Notes under the pieces: model-generated
The model's database searches: none
What the model was told of the DNA's origin: nothing
What the model saw: the letters and a program-made list of their open reading frames with translations, nothing else
Part shown: one piece after another, positions 57,086 through 64,000 of the stretch
Layout: each line of letters opens with the position of its first letter
Position numbering within the stretch: the first letter of the stretch is position 1
NCBI GenBank assembly: GCA_002842285.1
Contig: PHCJ01000003.1
Span: 1 to 64,000 of the forward strand
Length of the DNA: 64,000 nt
Direction of reading: 5' to 3'
From: Betaproteobacteria bacterium HGW-Betaproteobacteria-22
GTDB lineage: Bacteria; Pseudomonadota; Gammaproteobacteria; Burkholderiales; Methylophilaceae
Program-made: the position numbers and the translations under genes

Positions 57086-57865
57086 ATGATTAAAGCAACC
57101 AGTTCAGTCAAAGCTGAAGCGCGCAACCTTAACTTTTTTTATAACGGTGGCAACCATGCAGTAAAAAACGTTTCCATGCCTTTGTATGAAAACAAAATCA
57201 CCGCGCTCATTGGCCCATCCGGCTGTGGTAAGTCTACATTTTTACGCTGTTTCAACCGCATGCATGATTTATACCCTGGCAATAAATATGAAGGCCAGAT
57301 CGTCATGCACCCTGACAACACCAACATTCTGGGAAAAGAGGTAGACCCGATTGAAGTGCGTATGCGCATTAGCATGGTGTTTCAAAAACCAAACCCGTTT
57401 CCAAAATCCATCTACGAAAACGTAGCCTATGGCTTACGTGTGCGCGGTGAAAAAAACAGGCGTGTCATTGACGAAAAAGTCGAAGAAGCACTAAAAGGCG
57501 CCGCCATCTGGAATGAAGTAAAAGATCGCTTGCAAGATTTGGCATTCAACTTATCCGGTGGCCAACAACAGCGTCTGTGTATTGCGCGCGCACTGGCCAC
57601 CGACCCGGAAATCATGCTGTTTGATGAGCCAACCTCCGCGCTTGACCCAATCGCCACGGCCAACATTGAAGAGCTGATGAGTGAGCTACGTGAAAAACTC
57701 ACGATATTAGTCGTGACACATAACATGCAGCAGGCAGCACGCGTGTCAGACTACACAGCCTATATGTACCTTGGCGAACTGATTGAGCACGGTGAAACAG
57801 ATAAAATCTTCACTCGCCCAGAGCGAAAGGAAACAGAAGATTACATTACCGGTAAATTTGGCTAA
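57086..57865 (+). CDS. pstB: Phosphate ABC transporter ATP-binding protein
   Basis: The 259-residue ATPase has Walker [19 protein letters not shown], the Q-loop [17 protein letters not shown] typical of PstB, the signature [15 protein letters not shown] and Walker [16 protein letters not shown]. No phoU follows pstB; the operon ends at a terminator (57892-57919). Confidence 0.96.
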   Translation: MIKATSSVKAEARNLNFFYNGGNHAVKNVSMPLYENKITALIGPSGCGKSTFLRCFNRMHDLYPGNKYEGQIVMHPDNTNILGKEVDPIEVRMRISMVFQKPNPFPKSIYENVAYGLRVRGEKNRRVIDEKVEEALKGAAIWNEVKDRLQDLAFNLSGGQQQRLCIARALATDPEIMLFDEPTSALDPIATANIEELMSELREKLTILVVTHNMQQAARVSDYTAYMYLGELIEHGETDKIFTRPERKETEDYITGKFG

Positions 57866-57891
57866 TTTACAACTGATTAACTAACGCAATT

Positions 57892-57919
57892 AAAAATCCA
57901 GTACAAGTGCTGGATTTTT
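57892..57919 (+). terminator. Rho-independent terminator after pstB
   Basis: AAAAATCCAG pairs with CTGGATTTTT around an 8-base loop, with a run of five T at the 3' side, 26 bases after the pstB stop. The stem ends symmetrically, so it may work from both sides. Confidence 0.85.
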
Positions 57920-57932
57920 AATGCTGTCCAGA

Positions 57933-58130
57933 TTAATCCAGATTTTCATCAGGACTTGCCAGCGCCTAATAATCAACACTAAAGCCAACAAGTTGGCTTT
58001 TGATGGATTTTTGTGCAAATTTTATGGTCAATCGTTATGCCATTGACAGAAAATTCGCACAAAAAACGCAGAATGGGCAAATTGACATTCAAGTAAATGT
58101 AAAATCGCCTAATGGAAAATCTAGGTTAAA
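57933..58130. repeat. R1 element, copy C (internally shortened)
   Basis: A 198-bp copy, same orientation as copy A, bounded by TTAATCCAGATTTTCATC and AATGGAAAATCTAGGTTAAA. It lacks a block of about 36 bases after GCCAACAAGTTGGC that copies A and B retain. It sits between pstB and the convergent glycosyltransferase gene. Confidence 0.85.
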
Positions 58131-58150
58131 GCAGCTAATGCATTAATGCA

Positions 58151-59353
58151 TCAAACATTGACTTCTGCCAGCCCTGCGCCAGCCTCGACACGTGAAACTT
58201 TCTCGGATATCACTTGACGATAAAAGTTAAGCAGACGCTCTGCCTGTAATTGTGCGGTCCATTTCTCCAGCACATAGCGTTTTGCGTCGAAGCCCAACGC
58301 AAATTTTTCTTCTGGATTAATCAGCAAATAATTCACTTTGTCCGCAAACTCATGAATATCATCAGGTGCAATCAAAGCCCCTTCACCATCTACTAGAATT
58401 GAAGCTGTACCCAACTCCGCGATAGCCACAACAGGCGTTTCCTGGGCCATTGCCTCCAATAGCACCAAGCCCTGCGTTTCACTTTTTGAAGAGAACACAA
58501 ACACGTCCGCCGCCTGGTAGCAGGCATTAAGCTCCGTATTACGGTCTAGATAGCCAATGAATTTAACATGACCTTCAAGCCCCAACTGAGCCACCAGTTT
58601 GTGTAAATGACGTTCTGCCGGACCTTGCCCCGCAATCACCAGCAACACGTCCGGCTGCTGGGTTATGAGCTGCTTCAACATGTTTAATAAAAAATCGATA
58701 TTCTTTTCAAAAGCTACACGCCCTACGTATAACAGCATCGGGCGATCAAGCGCAATACCATATAACGCTCTAAATGCTTTACCATCGACCTCCTTAAAAC
58801 TATTATCCTGCAAACCTGTAGGAATCACCTCGGCAGCAACATTCACACCATACTTGCGCAATACGTCCAGCATCGGCTGTGAAGGCGCGATCACCGCATC
58901 CATGGCATTGCACTGTCGTTTGGATATCATTCTCGCCATGCCTCGCGCAACAGGTCGAGGAATCCACGGCAAATAATGATGTAAATAATCTTCAAAAAAC
59001 GTATGGTAGGTTTCCACACATGGCACCCTAAGTGCTCGTGCCAGTTTAAGGCCTAGATAATGTGCAACAAACGGCGTATGCACATGCACCACATCATATT
59101 GCTGTAGCCTCAACGCCGGTAGAATACGCATGACTTCACCGTACTTCATGAGCTTATCCTCTGGATCGAAATAGATATCTCTTGCCGGGATGCGTTTTAT
59201 CCAGGTTTCATCACGTGTTAGCTCACCGTAATCAGGGGCAATTAAATGTACCTCGTGCCCATGCCATTGCATTTGCTCTACAAAAGTACGAATTGAAGTG
59301 GACACACCGTTGATGCGTGGAAAATAAACATCAGAGATAAATAATATTTTCAT
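58151..59353 (-). CDS. Glycosyltransferase family 4 protein
   Basis: The ~400-residue GT-B enzyme starts MKILFISDVYFPRINGVSTS (the GT4 N-terminal loop); the C-terminal half carries LYVGRVAFEKN and the E-x7-E motif SKSETQGLVLLEAMAQE. The ORF extends to 59470, but the extra 39 residues are unlike the family and ATG 59353 has AGAGGCAGG upstream. Such proteins mannosylate lipids (for example PimB/MgtA-like) or build surface polysaccharide; the acceptor cannot be told. Confidence 0.88.
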   Translation of the reverse strand: MKILFISDVYFPRINGVSTSIRTFVEQMQWHGHEVHLIAPDYGELTRDETWIKRIPARDIYFDPEDKLMKYGEVMRILPALRLQQYDVVHVHTPFVAHYLGLKLARALRVPCVETYHTFFEDYLHHYLPWIPRPVARGMARMISKRQCNAMDAVIAPSQPMLDVLRKYGVNVAAEVIPTGLQDNSFKEVDGKAFRALYGIALDRPMLLYVGRVAFEKNIDFLLNMLKQLITQQPDVLLVIAGQGPAERHLHKLVAQLGLEGHVKFIGYLDRNTELNACYQAADVFVFSSKSETQGLVLLEAMAQETPVVAIAELGTASILVDGEGALIAPDDIHEFADKVNYLLINPEEKFALGFDAKRYVLEKWTAQLQAERLLNFYRQVISEKVSRVEAGAGLAEVNV

Positions 59354-59522
59354 GCGTGATACCTGCCTCTCAAATTGATTCATCAATAAGATAAACCCAA
59401 TATAACGGCAATTTATGACAAACACATGAAAAATCCGGAGTGACGACCTCCGCAATAACATGTCACGCATTTATCGTGACAATGTCATCTTTTTTTCACA
59501 TTACAATGACAAAGTGCAGTAC

Positions 59523-60455
59523 ATGCAAACGCTTAAATTCACCTATAAGCTGTGCTGGTGGCTACCCTTATGCCTATATTCATCTGAAGCCAATGCCTGG
59601 GGGCTGCTCACTCATCTTTACTTTGCACAGTCCCTATTATGGGCAATGCCCTTGCTCGACAGGCGCTTCCAGCAAGCGATTAAACGATTTCCCGATCTCG
59701 TCATGGCAGGCGCCTGCCTGCCTGACCTGGCGATTATTAGTCAACGTTTTCGTCACACGCATTTGTGGGAGAATGCGCATCACCTTTTAAAAGTTGCGCA
59801 GACAGATGAAGAAACCGCCATTGCCATCGGTTATGTCAGCCATTTATATATTGATGTGATTGCGCATCACCATTTTGTACCCGCACATGAGGCCATGTGG
59901 CTTAACCGCACCATGTTTACCCACATCACTTCAGAATGGGCTATGGATGCCTACCTTGCACCCTTGATGGAAACCACGCCCAAGCGCCTGCTTTTGCAAC
60001 ACCAGTCCATTCTTGCAAAATTCATTTCACAGCATTTCAGATGCGAAAGCCGCATCACCAATACAGCAATCAAACGTCTGGCATGGGCAGATGGGCTACT
60101 GCGCTTCATCAAACTACCCCACCTGATTTTCTTCATCGCCCAGCGAGTAGATCAGCGTATCAGCAAGCATTTTGTTTATTACGTGGCAAAAACGCAAATT
60201 TCCATCCGTGAAATTGGTGAAGTAATGCGTGGCAATCAACCACTGCTTGAACCCGAACTTAAGAATATCAATTTAGATCAGTTGGACACCTGGAGAAGGC
60301 AATGTTTAAAACATTTAAATTTATTACACCCAAAACCGATTGAATACTTTTATACGATTTACAGCAGCATAGATCACGCGCATCAAACGCAAAGCAATGA
60401 CCCCATCGCAATTAAAGCGCCAATGATCGCGCCTGCCAGCACATCGCTTGGATAA
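59523..60455 (+). CDS. Zinc-dependent phospholipase C family protein
   Basis: The ~310-residue product has a signal peptide (LCWWLPLCLYSSEANA) cleaved before WGLLTHLYFAQSLL; in this family the new N-terminal Trp and following His bind zinc. Further ligands are in MAGACLPDLA, HLWENAHHLL, YVSHLYIDVIAHHHFVP and SEWAMDAYL. ATG 59460 adds 21 residues; 59523 gives a clean signal peptide and is preferred, without a clear Shine-Dalgarno. The 3' end overlaps the PAP2 gene on the other strand by 73 bases. The substrate is unknown. Confidence 0.8.
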   Translation: MQTLKFTYKLCWWLPLCLYSSEANAWGLLTHLYFAQSLLWAMPLLDRRFQQAIKRFPDLVMAGACLPDLAIISQRFRHTHLWENAHHLLKVAQTDEETAIAIGYVSHLYIDVIAHHHFVPAHEAMWLNRTMFTHITSEWAMDAYLAPLMETTPKRLLLQHQSILAKFISQHFRCESRITNTAIKRLAWADGLLRFIKLPHLIFFIAQRVDQRISKHFVYYVAKTQISIREIGEVMRGNQPLLEPELKNINLDQLDTWRRQCLKHLNLLHPKPIEYFYTIYSSIDHAHQTQSNDPIAIKAPMIAPASTSLG

Positions 60456-60919
60456 TGCAAGCCCAGCACCACACGAGAAATAGCGACCATTGTACTAAAT
60501 ATCACCAAAATAACCGCAAGCTGCGGGTAATAATGTGTCGCGAGCATACTAAATAAAACTGCATGCAACGTATGTCCTGAAGGGAAACTGAACTTATCCA
60601 GCGGCGTGCCCTCCAGGCGAATTTCCTGACGTACCTGGTAGGGGCGCGGTCGTAACGTTTTACCTTTTAACCATTTATAAATCAAGGTCCCTACCAAACC
60701 AGCAACTGCCATGTGAAGCACCGCGGGGATACCGTCCACGCCATACGCCACCAGGACACCCAGCATGAGCACATACCAGAACACGCCATCTCCAAGGCGG
60801 CTAACTACCCTGAAAGCATGACGGATGAATTTGTACCGACTGGTATGATTGACGGCTACGCATAAGTTGCTGTCAAGCCGATGTATGCGATGTAGATATA
60901 AACGGGTCCTAGCAGACAT
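60383..60919 (-). CDS. PAP2-family membrane phosphatase
   Basis: The 178-residue integral membrane protein has the full three-part acid-phosphatase signature: KGKTLRPRP, FPSGHTLHAV and SRVVLGLHYPSD, spread over about five helices. It probably dephosphorylates a lipid (phosphatidate, undecaprenyl-PP or lipid A). A TTG upstream at 60931 is possible, but GGAG lies six bases before ATG 60919. That GGAG is inside a perfect inverted repeat. Confidence 0.9.
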   Translation of the reverse strand: MSARTRLYLHRIHRLDSNLCVAVNHTSRYKFIRHAFRVVSRLGDGVFWYVLMLGVLVAYGVDGIPAVLHMAVAGLVGTLIYKWLKGKTLRPRPYQVRQEIRLEGTPLDKFSFPSGHTLHAVLFSMLATHYYPQLAVILVIFSTMVAISRVVLGLHYPSDVLAGAIIGALIAMGSLLCV

Positions 60920-60923
60920 TTTT

Positions 60924-60950
60924 AACTCCAATTGAATTAGAATTGGAGTT
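60924..60950 (-). promoter_or_regulatory. Hairpin covering the ribosome site of the PAP2 gene
   Basis: AACTCCAATT (60924-60933) and AATTGGAGTT (60941-60950) form a perfect 10-bp stem with a 7-base loop. On the minus-strand transcript the 3' arm holds TTGGAG, the ribosome site of the PAP2 gene, so the hairpin would mask it if transcription starts upstream of 60950. Equally the palindrome could be an operator. The 164-base gap up to gpsA contains only a short open frame at 60975-61025 that I do not consider a gene. Confidence 0.55.
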
Positions 60951-61095
60951 AGGGTGCCATAAGAATATGACTAAATGATGAACATTAAAAAATTACACAG
61001 CATGCTTGAACTTGAAGAAGTTTGAGCCCTGCCCATCAAGGGTTCTGCACTGCAGACTGCAAAGCCAATTTTTGCAGCAGCGTGACCAACTGTAG

Positions 61096-62103
61096 CTAAA
61101 CACCCTCAGGCTTTTGCTCACGCCCCAACAGATCCATCACCGCTTCCTGCGCACTTTTTCCATGAGACAATGCCTGGTTGACCTCAAATGTGATGGGCAT
61201 GTCGACACCTAGTGACTGAGCTCTGCGCATCACCTCACGCGCGGTATTCACGCCTTCGGCAACATGCCCCAAGCCTTGCAGAATGTCATTCAGATTATTG
61301 CCTGTTGCCAGCTGTAAGCCGACCTCGCGGTTTCTGGAATACTGCCCGGTACAGGTTAAAATCAAATCACCTACACCAGCCAGACCCATAAAGGTTTCGG
61401 CTTTAGCACCCAGCGCCATGCCAAAACGCGTCATTTCAGCCAGGCCGCGTGTAATCATGGCGGCACGCGCATTGTTGCCGAATCCCATGCCATCAGAAAT
61501 GCCCGCAGCAATGGCCATGACATTTTTAAGCGCGCCACCGACAGAAACACCTATCACGTCGGTCGTATCATAGACACGCAAATTCGCCCCATGCATCAAC
61601 ACGGCAGCTTCTTTGGCAAAGGTTTCATCATTAGCGGCCAGCGTCACCGCCGTAGGCAGCCCACGCACTAGCTCAGCGGCAAAACTAGGGCCTGAAAGCG
61701 CACCCCATTTCTGGGTGCTACCTAACTCTTCCAGCACCACTTCATAAGGCAGCTTGGCTGTTTCTGGCTCCAAACCCTTATGCGCCCATATAATCGGCAC
61801 GTCACTGCCGGTAGCTTTAATAGCTTTTAGAATACTCCGAAAGCCCGACGTGGGTACAACTGATAAAATGAAATCTGCCCCCTCAATTGCCTGTGCCAGA
61901 TTATCCTCTACCTGTAATTGATCATTAAAGCCAAAATCCCCTAAATACAAAGGATTAGCACGCGCCTTGCGCATACCGGACACATGGCCTGCATTACGCG
62001 CCCACAATGTCACCTGATGACGCTGGCTAAGATTCATAGCAAGCGCGGTACCCCACGCCCCTGCTCCTAAGACCGCAACGCGAGTCATTGCTTGTTTAGT
62101 CAT
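61096..62103 (-). CDS. gpsA: Glycerol-3-phosphate dehydrogenase [NAD(P)+]
   Basis: GpsA makes sn-glycerol 3-phosphate for phospholipids. The Rossmann motif VAVLGAGAWGTALAMNL, IIWAHKGLEPET, LSGPSFAAELVRGLPTAV and the catalytic ALKNVMAIAAGISDGMGFGNNARAA are present. The 335 residues fit the family. Two ATGs, 62103 and 62088, are possible. Last in the rhodanese-grxC-secB-SH3-gpsA run, 12 bases after the SH3 gene. Confidence 0.95.
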   Translation of the reverse strand: MTKQAMTRVAVLGAGAWGTALAMNLSQRHQVTLWARNAGHVSGMRKARANPLYLGDFGFNDQLQVEDNLAQAIEGADFILSVVPTSGFRSILKAIKATGSDVPIIWAHKGLEPETAKLPYEVVLEELGSTQKWGALSGPSFAAELVRGLPTAVTLAANDETFAKEAAVLMHGANLRVYDTTDVIGVSVGGALKNVMAIAAGISDGMGFGNNARAAMITRGLAEMTRFGMALGAKAETFMGLAGVGDLILTCTGQYSRNREVGLQLATGNNLNDILQGLGHVAEGVNTAREVMRRAQSLGVDMPITFEVNQALSHGKSAQEAVMDLLGREQKPEGV

Positions 62104-62115
62104 TTAATTTACCCA

Positions 62116-62568
62116 CTAATGAAAGCCCCATATTGAGACAATCAAAATATAGCCTGACACACCATCGCGATGCTTCACTTTGACCCAGCCGTTATTGAGT
62201 TTTGCATCCTGCACTTCTAACAACACCTCTTTCTCCACAGTCGCAATCAGCGCAGAGGTGGCGTCAGGCTGTTGCCTGATTTCGGCCAGATCAGCAATCA
62301 CCAATACCATGGATTCATCAGAAAGCTGCTTAGTCTCTACCCAGTAAATGCCGCCTTGTGCATCTCTTACTTTAGTCCAGTCACCTAAATTAACAACGAT
62401 CTCTACCGGATAGCTCCGACTTAGCAATTGCATTTTTTTTGCAGAAAGAGAAGGCGCGTCATAGAGCACGGCCTTGGTAACAGCAACTGATTTAAAGTCT
62501 AACGCAAAGGCCCCGCCTGGCAATAGTGCTAGACATATCCATACGGCAGCCCGACATAAGCGCAACAT
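62116..62568 (-). CDS. Bacterial SH3-domain protein, exported
   Basis: The 150-residue protein has a signal peptide (CRAAVWICLALLPGGAFA, cleaved before LDFK) and two SH3-like repeats: KAVLYDAPSLSAKKMQLL.. WTKVRDAQGGIYWVET and DLAEIRQQPDATSALIATV.. WVKVKHRDGVSGYI. It is probably periplasmic and may bind peptidoglycan. The family commonly sits between secB and gpsA in betaproteobacteria. Starts two bases after the secB stop. Confidence 0.85.
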   Translation of the reverse strand: MLRLCRAAVWICLALLPGGAFALDFKSVAVTKAVLYDAPSLSAKKMQLLSRSYPVEIVVNLGDWTKVRDAQGGIYWVETKQLSDESMVLVIADLAEIRQQPDATSALIATVEKEVLLEVQDAKLNNGWVKVKHRDGVSGYILIVSIWGFH

Positions 62569-62570
62569 GA

Positions 62571-63062
62571 TTAATGCGTCGCTGAATCTGCCTGCACTGC
62601 CTGCTGTTGCTGTTGTTGCGCGAACAAGGCTTCAAAATTAATCGGGTTGAGCAATACAGGCTGGAACCCGCCACGAATAGTCAAATCAGAGATACTTTCG
62701 CGCGCATATGGGAACAGAATATTTGGGCAAGTAATGCCAACTATCATTGGAATATTTTCTTCTGGGACATTACGAATCTGGAAAATACCCGCTTGCGTCA
62801 CCTCTGCCAAAAATACCGTTTTTTCCGCAATTTTAGAGGTCACTGTCACTTTGATTGCCACCTCAAATACGCCAGCTTCAATTTGCTGCGCAACGTTACT
62901 CAATTCAATGCCCACTTGAGGCTGTGTACGCTCAGTAAAAATCTGCGGTGCGTTAGGGATTTCTAATGAGGCGTCTTTCAGGTAGATTTTTTCTATACTG
63001 AAGCCCGGTTGCTGCGCTTCGTTGTCGTTTTCTTGTGCTGCGTTGCTGTCTTCTTGTGCCAT
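62571..63062 (-). CDS. secB: Protein-export chaperone SecB
   Basis: The 163-residue tetrameric chaperone keeps preproteins unfolded for SecA. FSIEKIYLKDASLEIPNAP, the beta-sheet core (VAIKVTVTSKI), PMIVGITCPNILFPYARESISDLTIRGGF and FEALFAQQ near the end are typical. The C-terminal tail is Gln-rich. A 103-base gap to grxC holds a short GGCAT/ATGCC hairpin (about 63104-63122). Confidence 0.95.
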   Translation of the reverse strand: MAQEDSNAAQENDNEAQQPGFSIEKIYLKDASLEIPNAPQIFTERTQPQVGIELSNVAQQIEAGVFEVAIKVTVTSKIAEKTVFLAEVTQAGIFQIRNVPEENIPMIVGITCPNILFPYARESISDLTIRGGFQPVLLNPINFEALFAQQQQQQAVQADSATH

Positions 63063-63165
63063 AATTTTTCACTTAAATATTGGTTGATAATCGATTAACA
63101 AAAGGCATGGTTTAATGCCCTAAAAAATACTTATCCTGCATTTTAGCAGACTTTTCAGCTAAGCC

Positions 63166-63423
63166 TTACTCCGCTAGCAGCGGATCCAGGCCGCCTGCCT
63201 GATCCTGCGCACGCAAATCATCAAAGCCGCCGATATGACGGTCATCAATATAGATTTGCGGCACGGTGCGGCGGCCCGTTTTTTGTATCATTTCATCACG
63301 CTTTTCTGGCTGCAGGTCAACACGAACTTTACTGATCACCTTAACACCCTTGCTTAGTAACAAGCGTTCCGCATTAATGCAGTATGGGCACACAGCTGTG
63401 GTATACATCACAATATTTGCCAT
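63166..63423 (-). CDS. grxC: Glutaredoxin 3
   Basis: The 85-residue thioltransferase has the dithiol active site CPYC (12-15), the cis-Pro in RRTVPQIYIDDRHIGGFDDLRA and the C-terminal glutathione-binding GGF. It can also feed electrons to ArsC (51463-51876). Three bases downstream of the rhodanese gene. Confidence 0.95.
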   Translation of the reverse strand: MANIVMYTTAVCPYCINAERLLLSKGVKVISKVRVDLQPEKRDEMIQKTGRRTVPQIYIDDRHIGGFDDLRAQDQAGGLDPLLAE

Positions 63424-63426
63424 ACA

Positions 63427-63840
63427 TTAAGCCTTAACCGTGGGCAACTTGGCTTCTAGCCAAGCGTTTAAGCCGCCACGCAAACTGCTAACCTGCTTGA
63501 ATTCCGCCTTTAATAAAATATTACAGGCTTTTGCGGTACGCGCACCCGTCTGACAAACCAATAGCAATGGTTTGTTCTGAAACTTCTTAATTTCAGCCAA
63601 TCTTTGTGGCAATTCAGCAAGCGGGATATGCTTGGCATCCACAATATGCCCACCTGCAAACTCAGTTTCATCGCGCACATCAATCACCAGCGCATGCTGA
63701 CGGTTAATAAGCGCCACGGCTTCATTAGCACTTAATTGCGATGCGTTACCGGCACCGCCTTTGAATGATGGTAGTATTAACATCAGGCCTGAACCTAATG
63801 CCAAACCTATCAGTAATGCATTATTTTGTATAAACTCCAC
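63427..63840 (-). CDS. Membrane-anchored rhodanese-domain protein
   Basis: The 137-residue protein has an N-terminal helix (about 8-24, ALLIGLALGSGLMLIL) and a single rhodanese domain with VIDVRDETEFAGGHI and the active-site Cys in LLVCQTGARTAKA. It could carry sulfane sulphur; the physiological partner is unknown. First gene of the run that ends at gpsA; the gene order is widespread in betaproteobacteria. Confidence 0.9.
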   Translation of the reverse strand: MEFIQNNALLIGLALGSGLMLILPSFKGGAGNASQLSANEAVALINRQHALVIDVRDETEFAGGHIVDAKHIPLAELPQRLAEIKKFQNKPLLLVCQTGARTAKACNILLKAEFKQVSSLRGGLNAWLEAKLPTVKA

Positions 63841-63982
63841 TTAACACCCTCTCAAATATGACAATATTGATCCAGTCACTTTCATCACACTTGCAAATGC
63901 GTGATGAAAACAGATTTTACGTGTAATTGCGCTAAAATAGCCATATTACTTTCATCATTTATGTGAAACTTAAGGTTAAATC

Positions 63983-64000
63983 ATGTCCACGATTCAAAAC
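63983..64000 (+). CDS. Start of a gene cut by the window edge
   Basis: Six codons (M-S-T-I-Q-N) begin at ATG 63983 after a weak AAGG, divergent from the rhodanese gene. Too short to identify; included only because a divergent gene is expected here. Confidence 0.35.

Noticed and set aside
60975..61025. 16-codon ORF upstream of the PAP2 gene
   Set aside because: Too short, with no ribosome site at useful spacing and no sign of coding; may be chance.

Overview
The window looks like an ordinary stretch of chromosome from a Gram-negative betaproteobacterium. The protein style, the moderate GC and neighbourhoods such as lpxK-ycaR-kdsB, gpsA/secB/grxC/rhodanese and algH-ruvX-pyrR-pyrB-pyrC' suggest a Nitrosomonadales/Methylophilaceae-like organism. 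This is inference: no marker gene settles the taxon. Coding density is high and most genes are housekeeping.

Layout: The left edge carries a strong stable-RNA promoter and boxA on the minus strand, so an rRNA operon should begin just outside the window, next to an initiator tRNA-fMet gene. Positions 0.4-10.7 kb (minus strand) hold envelope genes: kdsB, ycaR, lpxK and msbA (LPS), exbBD (energy transduction), comEC (DNA uptake) and lolD/lolC (lipoprotein release). Positions 10.8-16.6 kb (plus strand) hold riboflavin genes, algH, ruvX and a pyrR-pyrB-pyrC' cluster whose dihydroorotase homologue has lost its HxH motif. Positions 16.8-19.5 kb hold a secreted protein, a lipoprotein and a Tle1/DUF2235-like lipase, a candidate orphan antibacterial effector/immunity module. 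Then come pilU/pilT, yggS-proC-yggT and a dynamin-like GTPase, rng, maf, marC, a Nudix gene with mnmA, nadC, a GspE/PilB-type ATPase, ilvBHC, psd, rppH, a beta-propeller lipoprotein and lysS.

Positions 43.6-50.1 kb (minus strand) form a defence island: vapB, a frameshifted vapC, and a four-gene Wadjet (JetABCD) SMC anti-plasmid system whose first gene starts on the base after the vapC stop. prfB with its programmed +1 frameshift and arsC follow. Positions 52-57.9 kb hold phosphate uptake: a DUF47/Pit pair, then pstSCAB behind a Pho box. The right end has a GT4 glycosyltransferase, a zinc phospholipase-C-like protein converging on a PAP2 phosphatase, and gpsA, an SH3 protein, secB, grxC and a rhodanese.

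The least expected content is non-coding: three families of small elements with terminal inverted repeats and no transposase of their own (three, two and one copies). Two families show 4-bp target duplications or near-duplications. One copy splits a TAATG-coupled gene pair and appears to supply the new Shine-Dalgarno sequence of ruvX.
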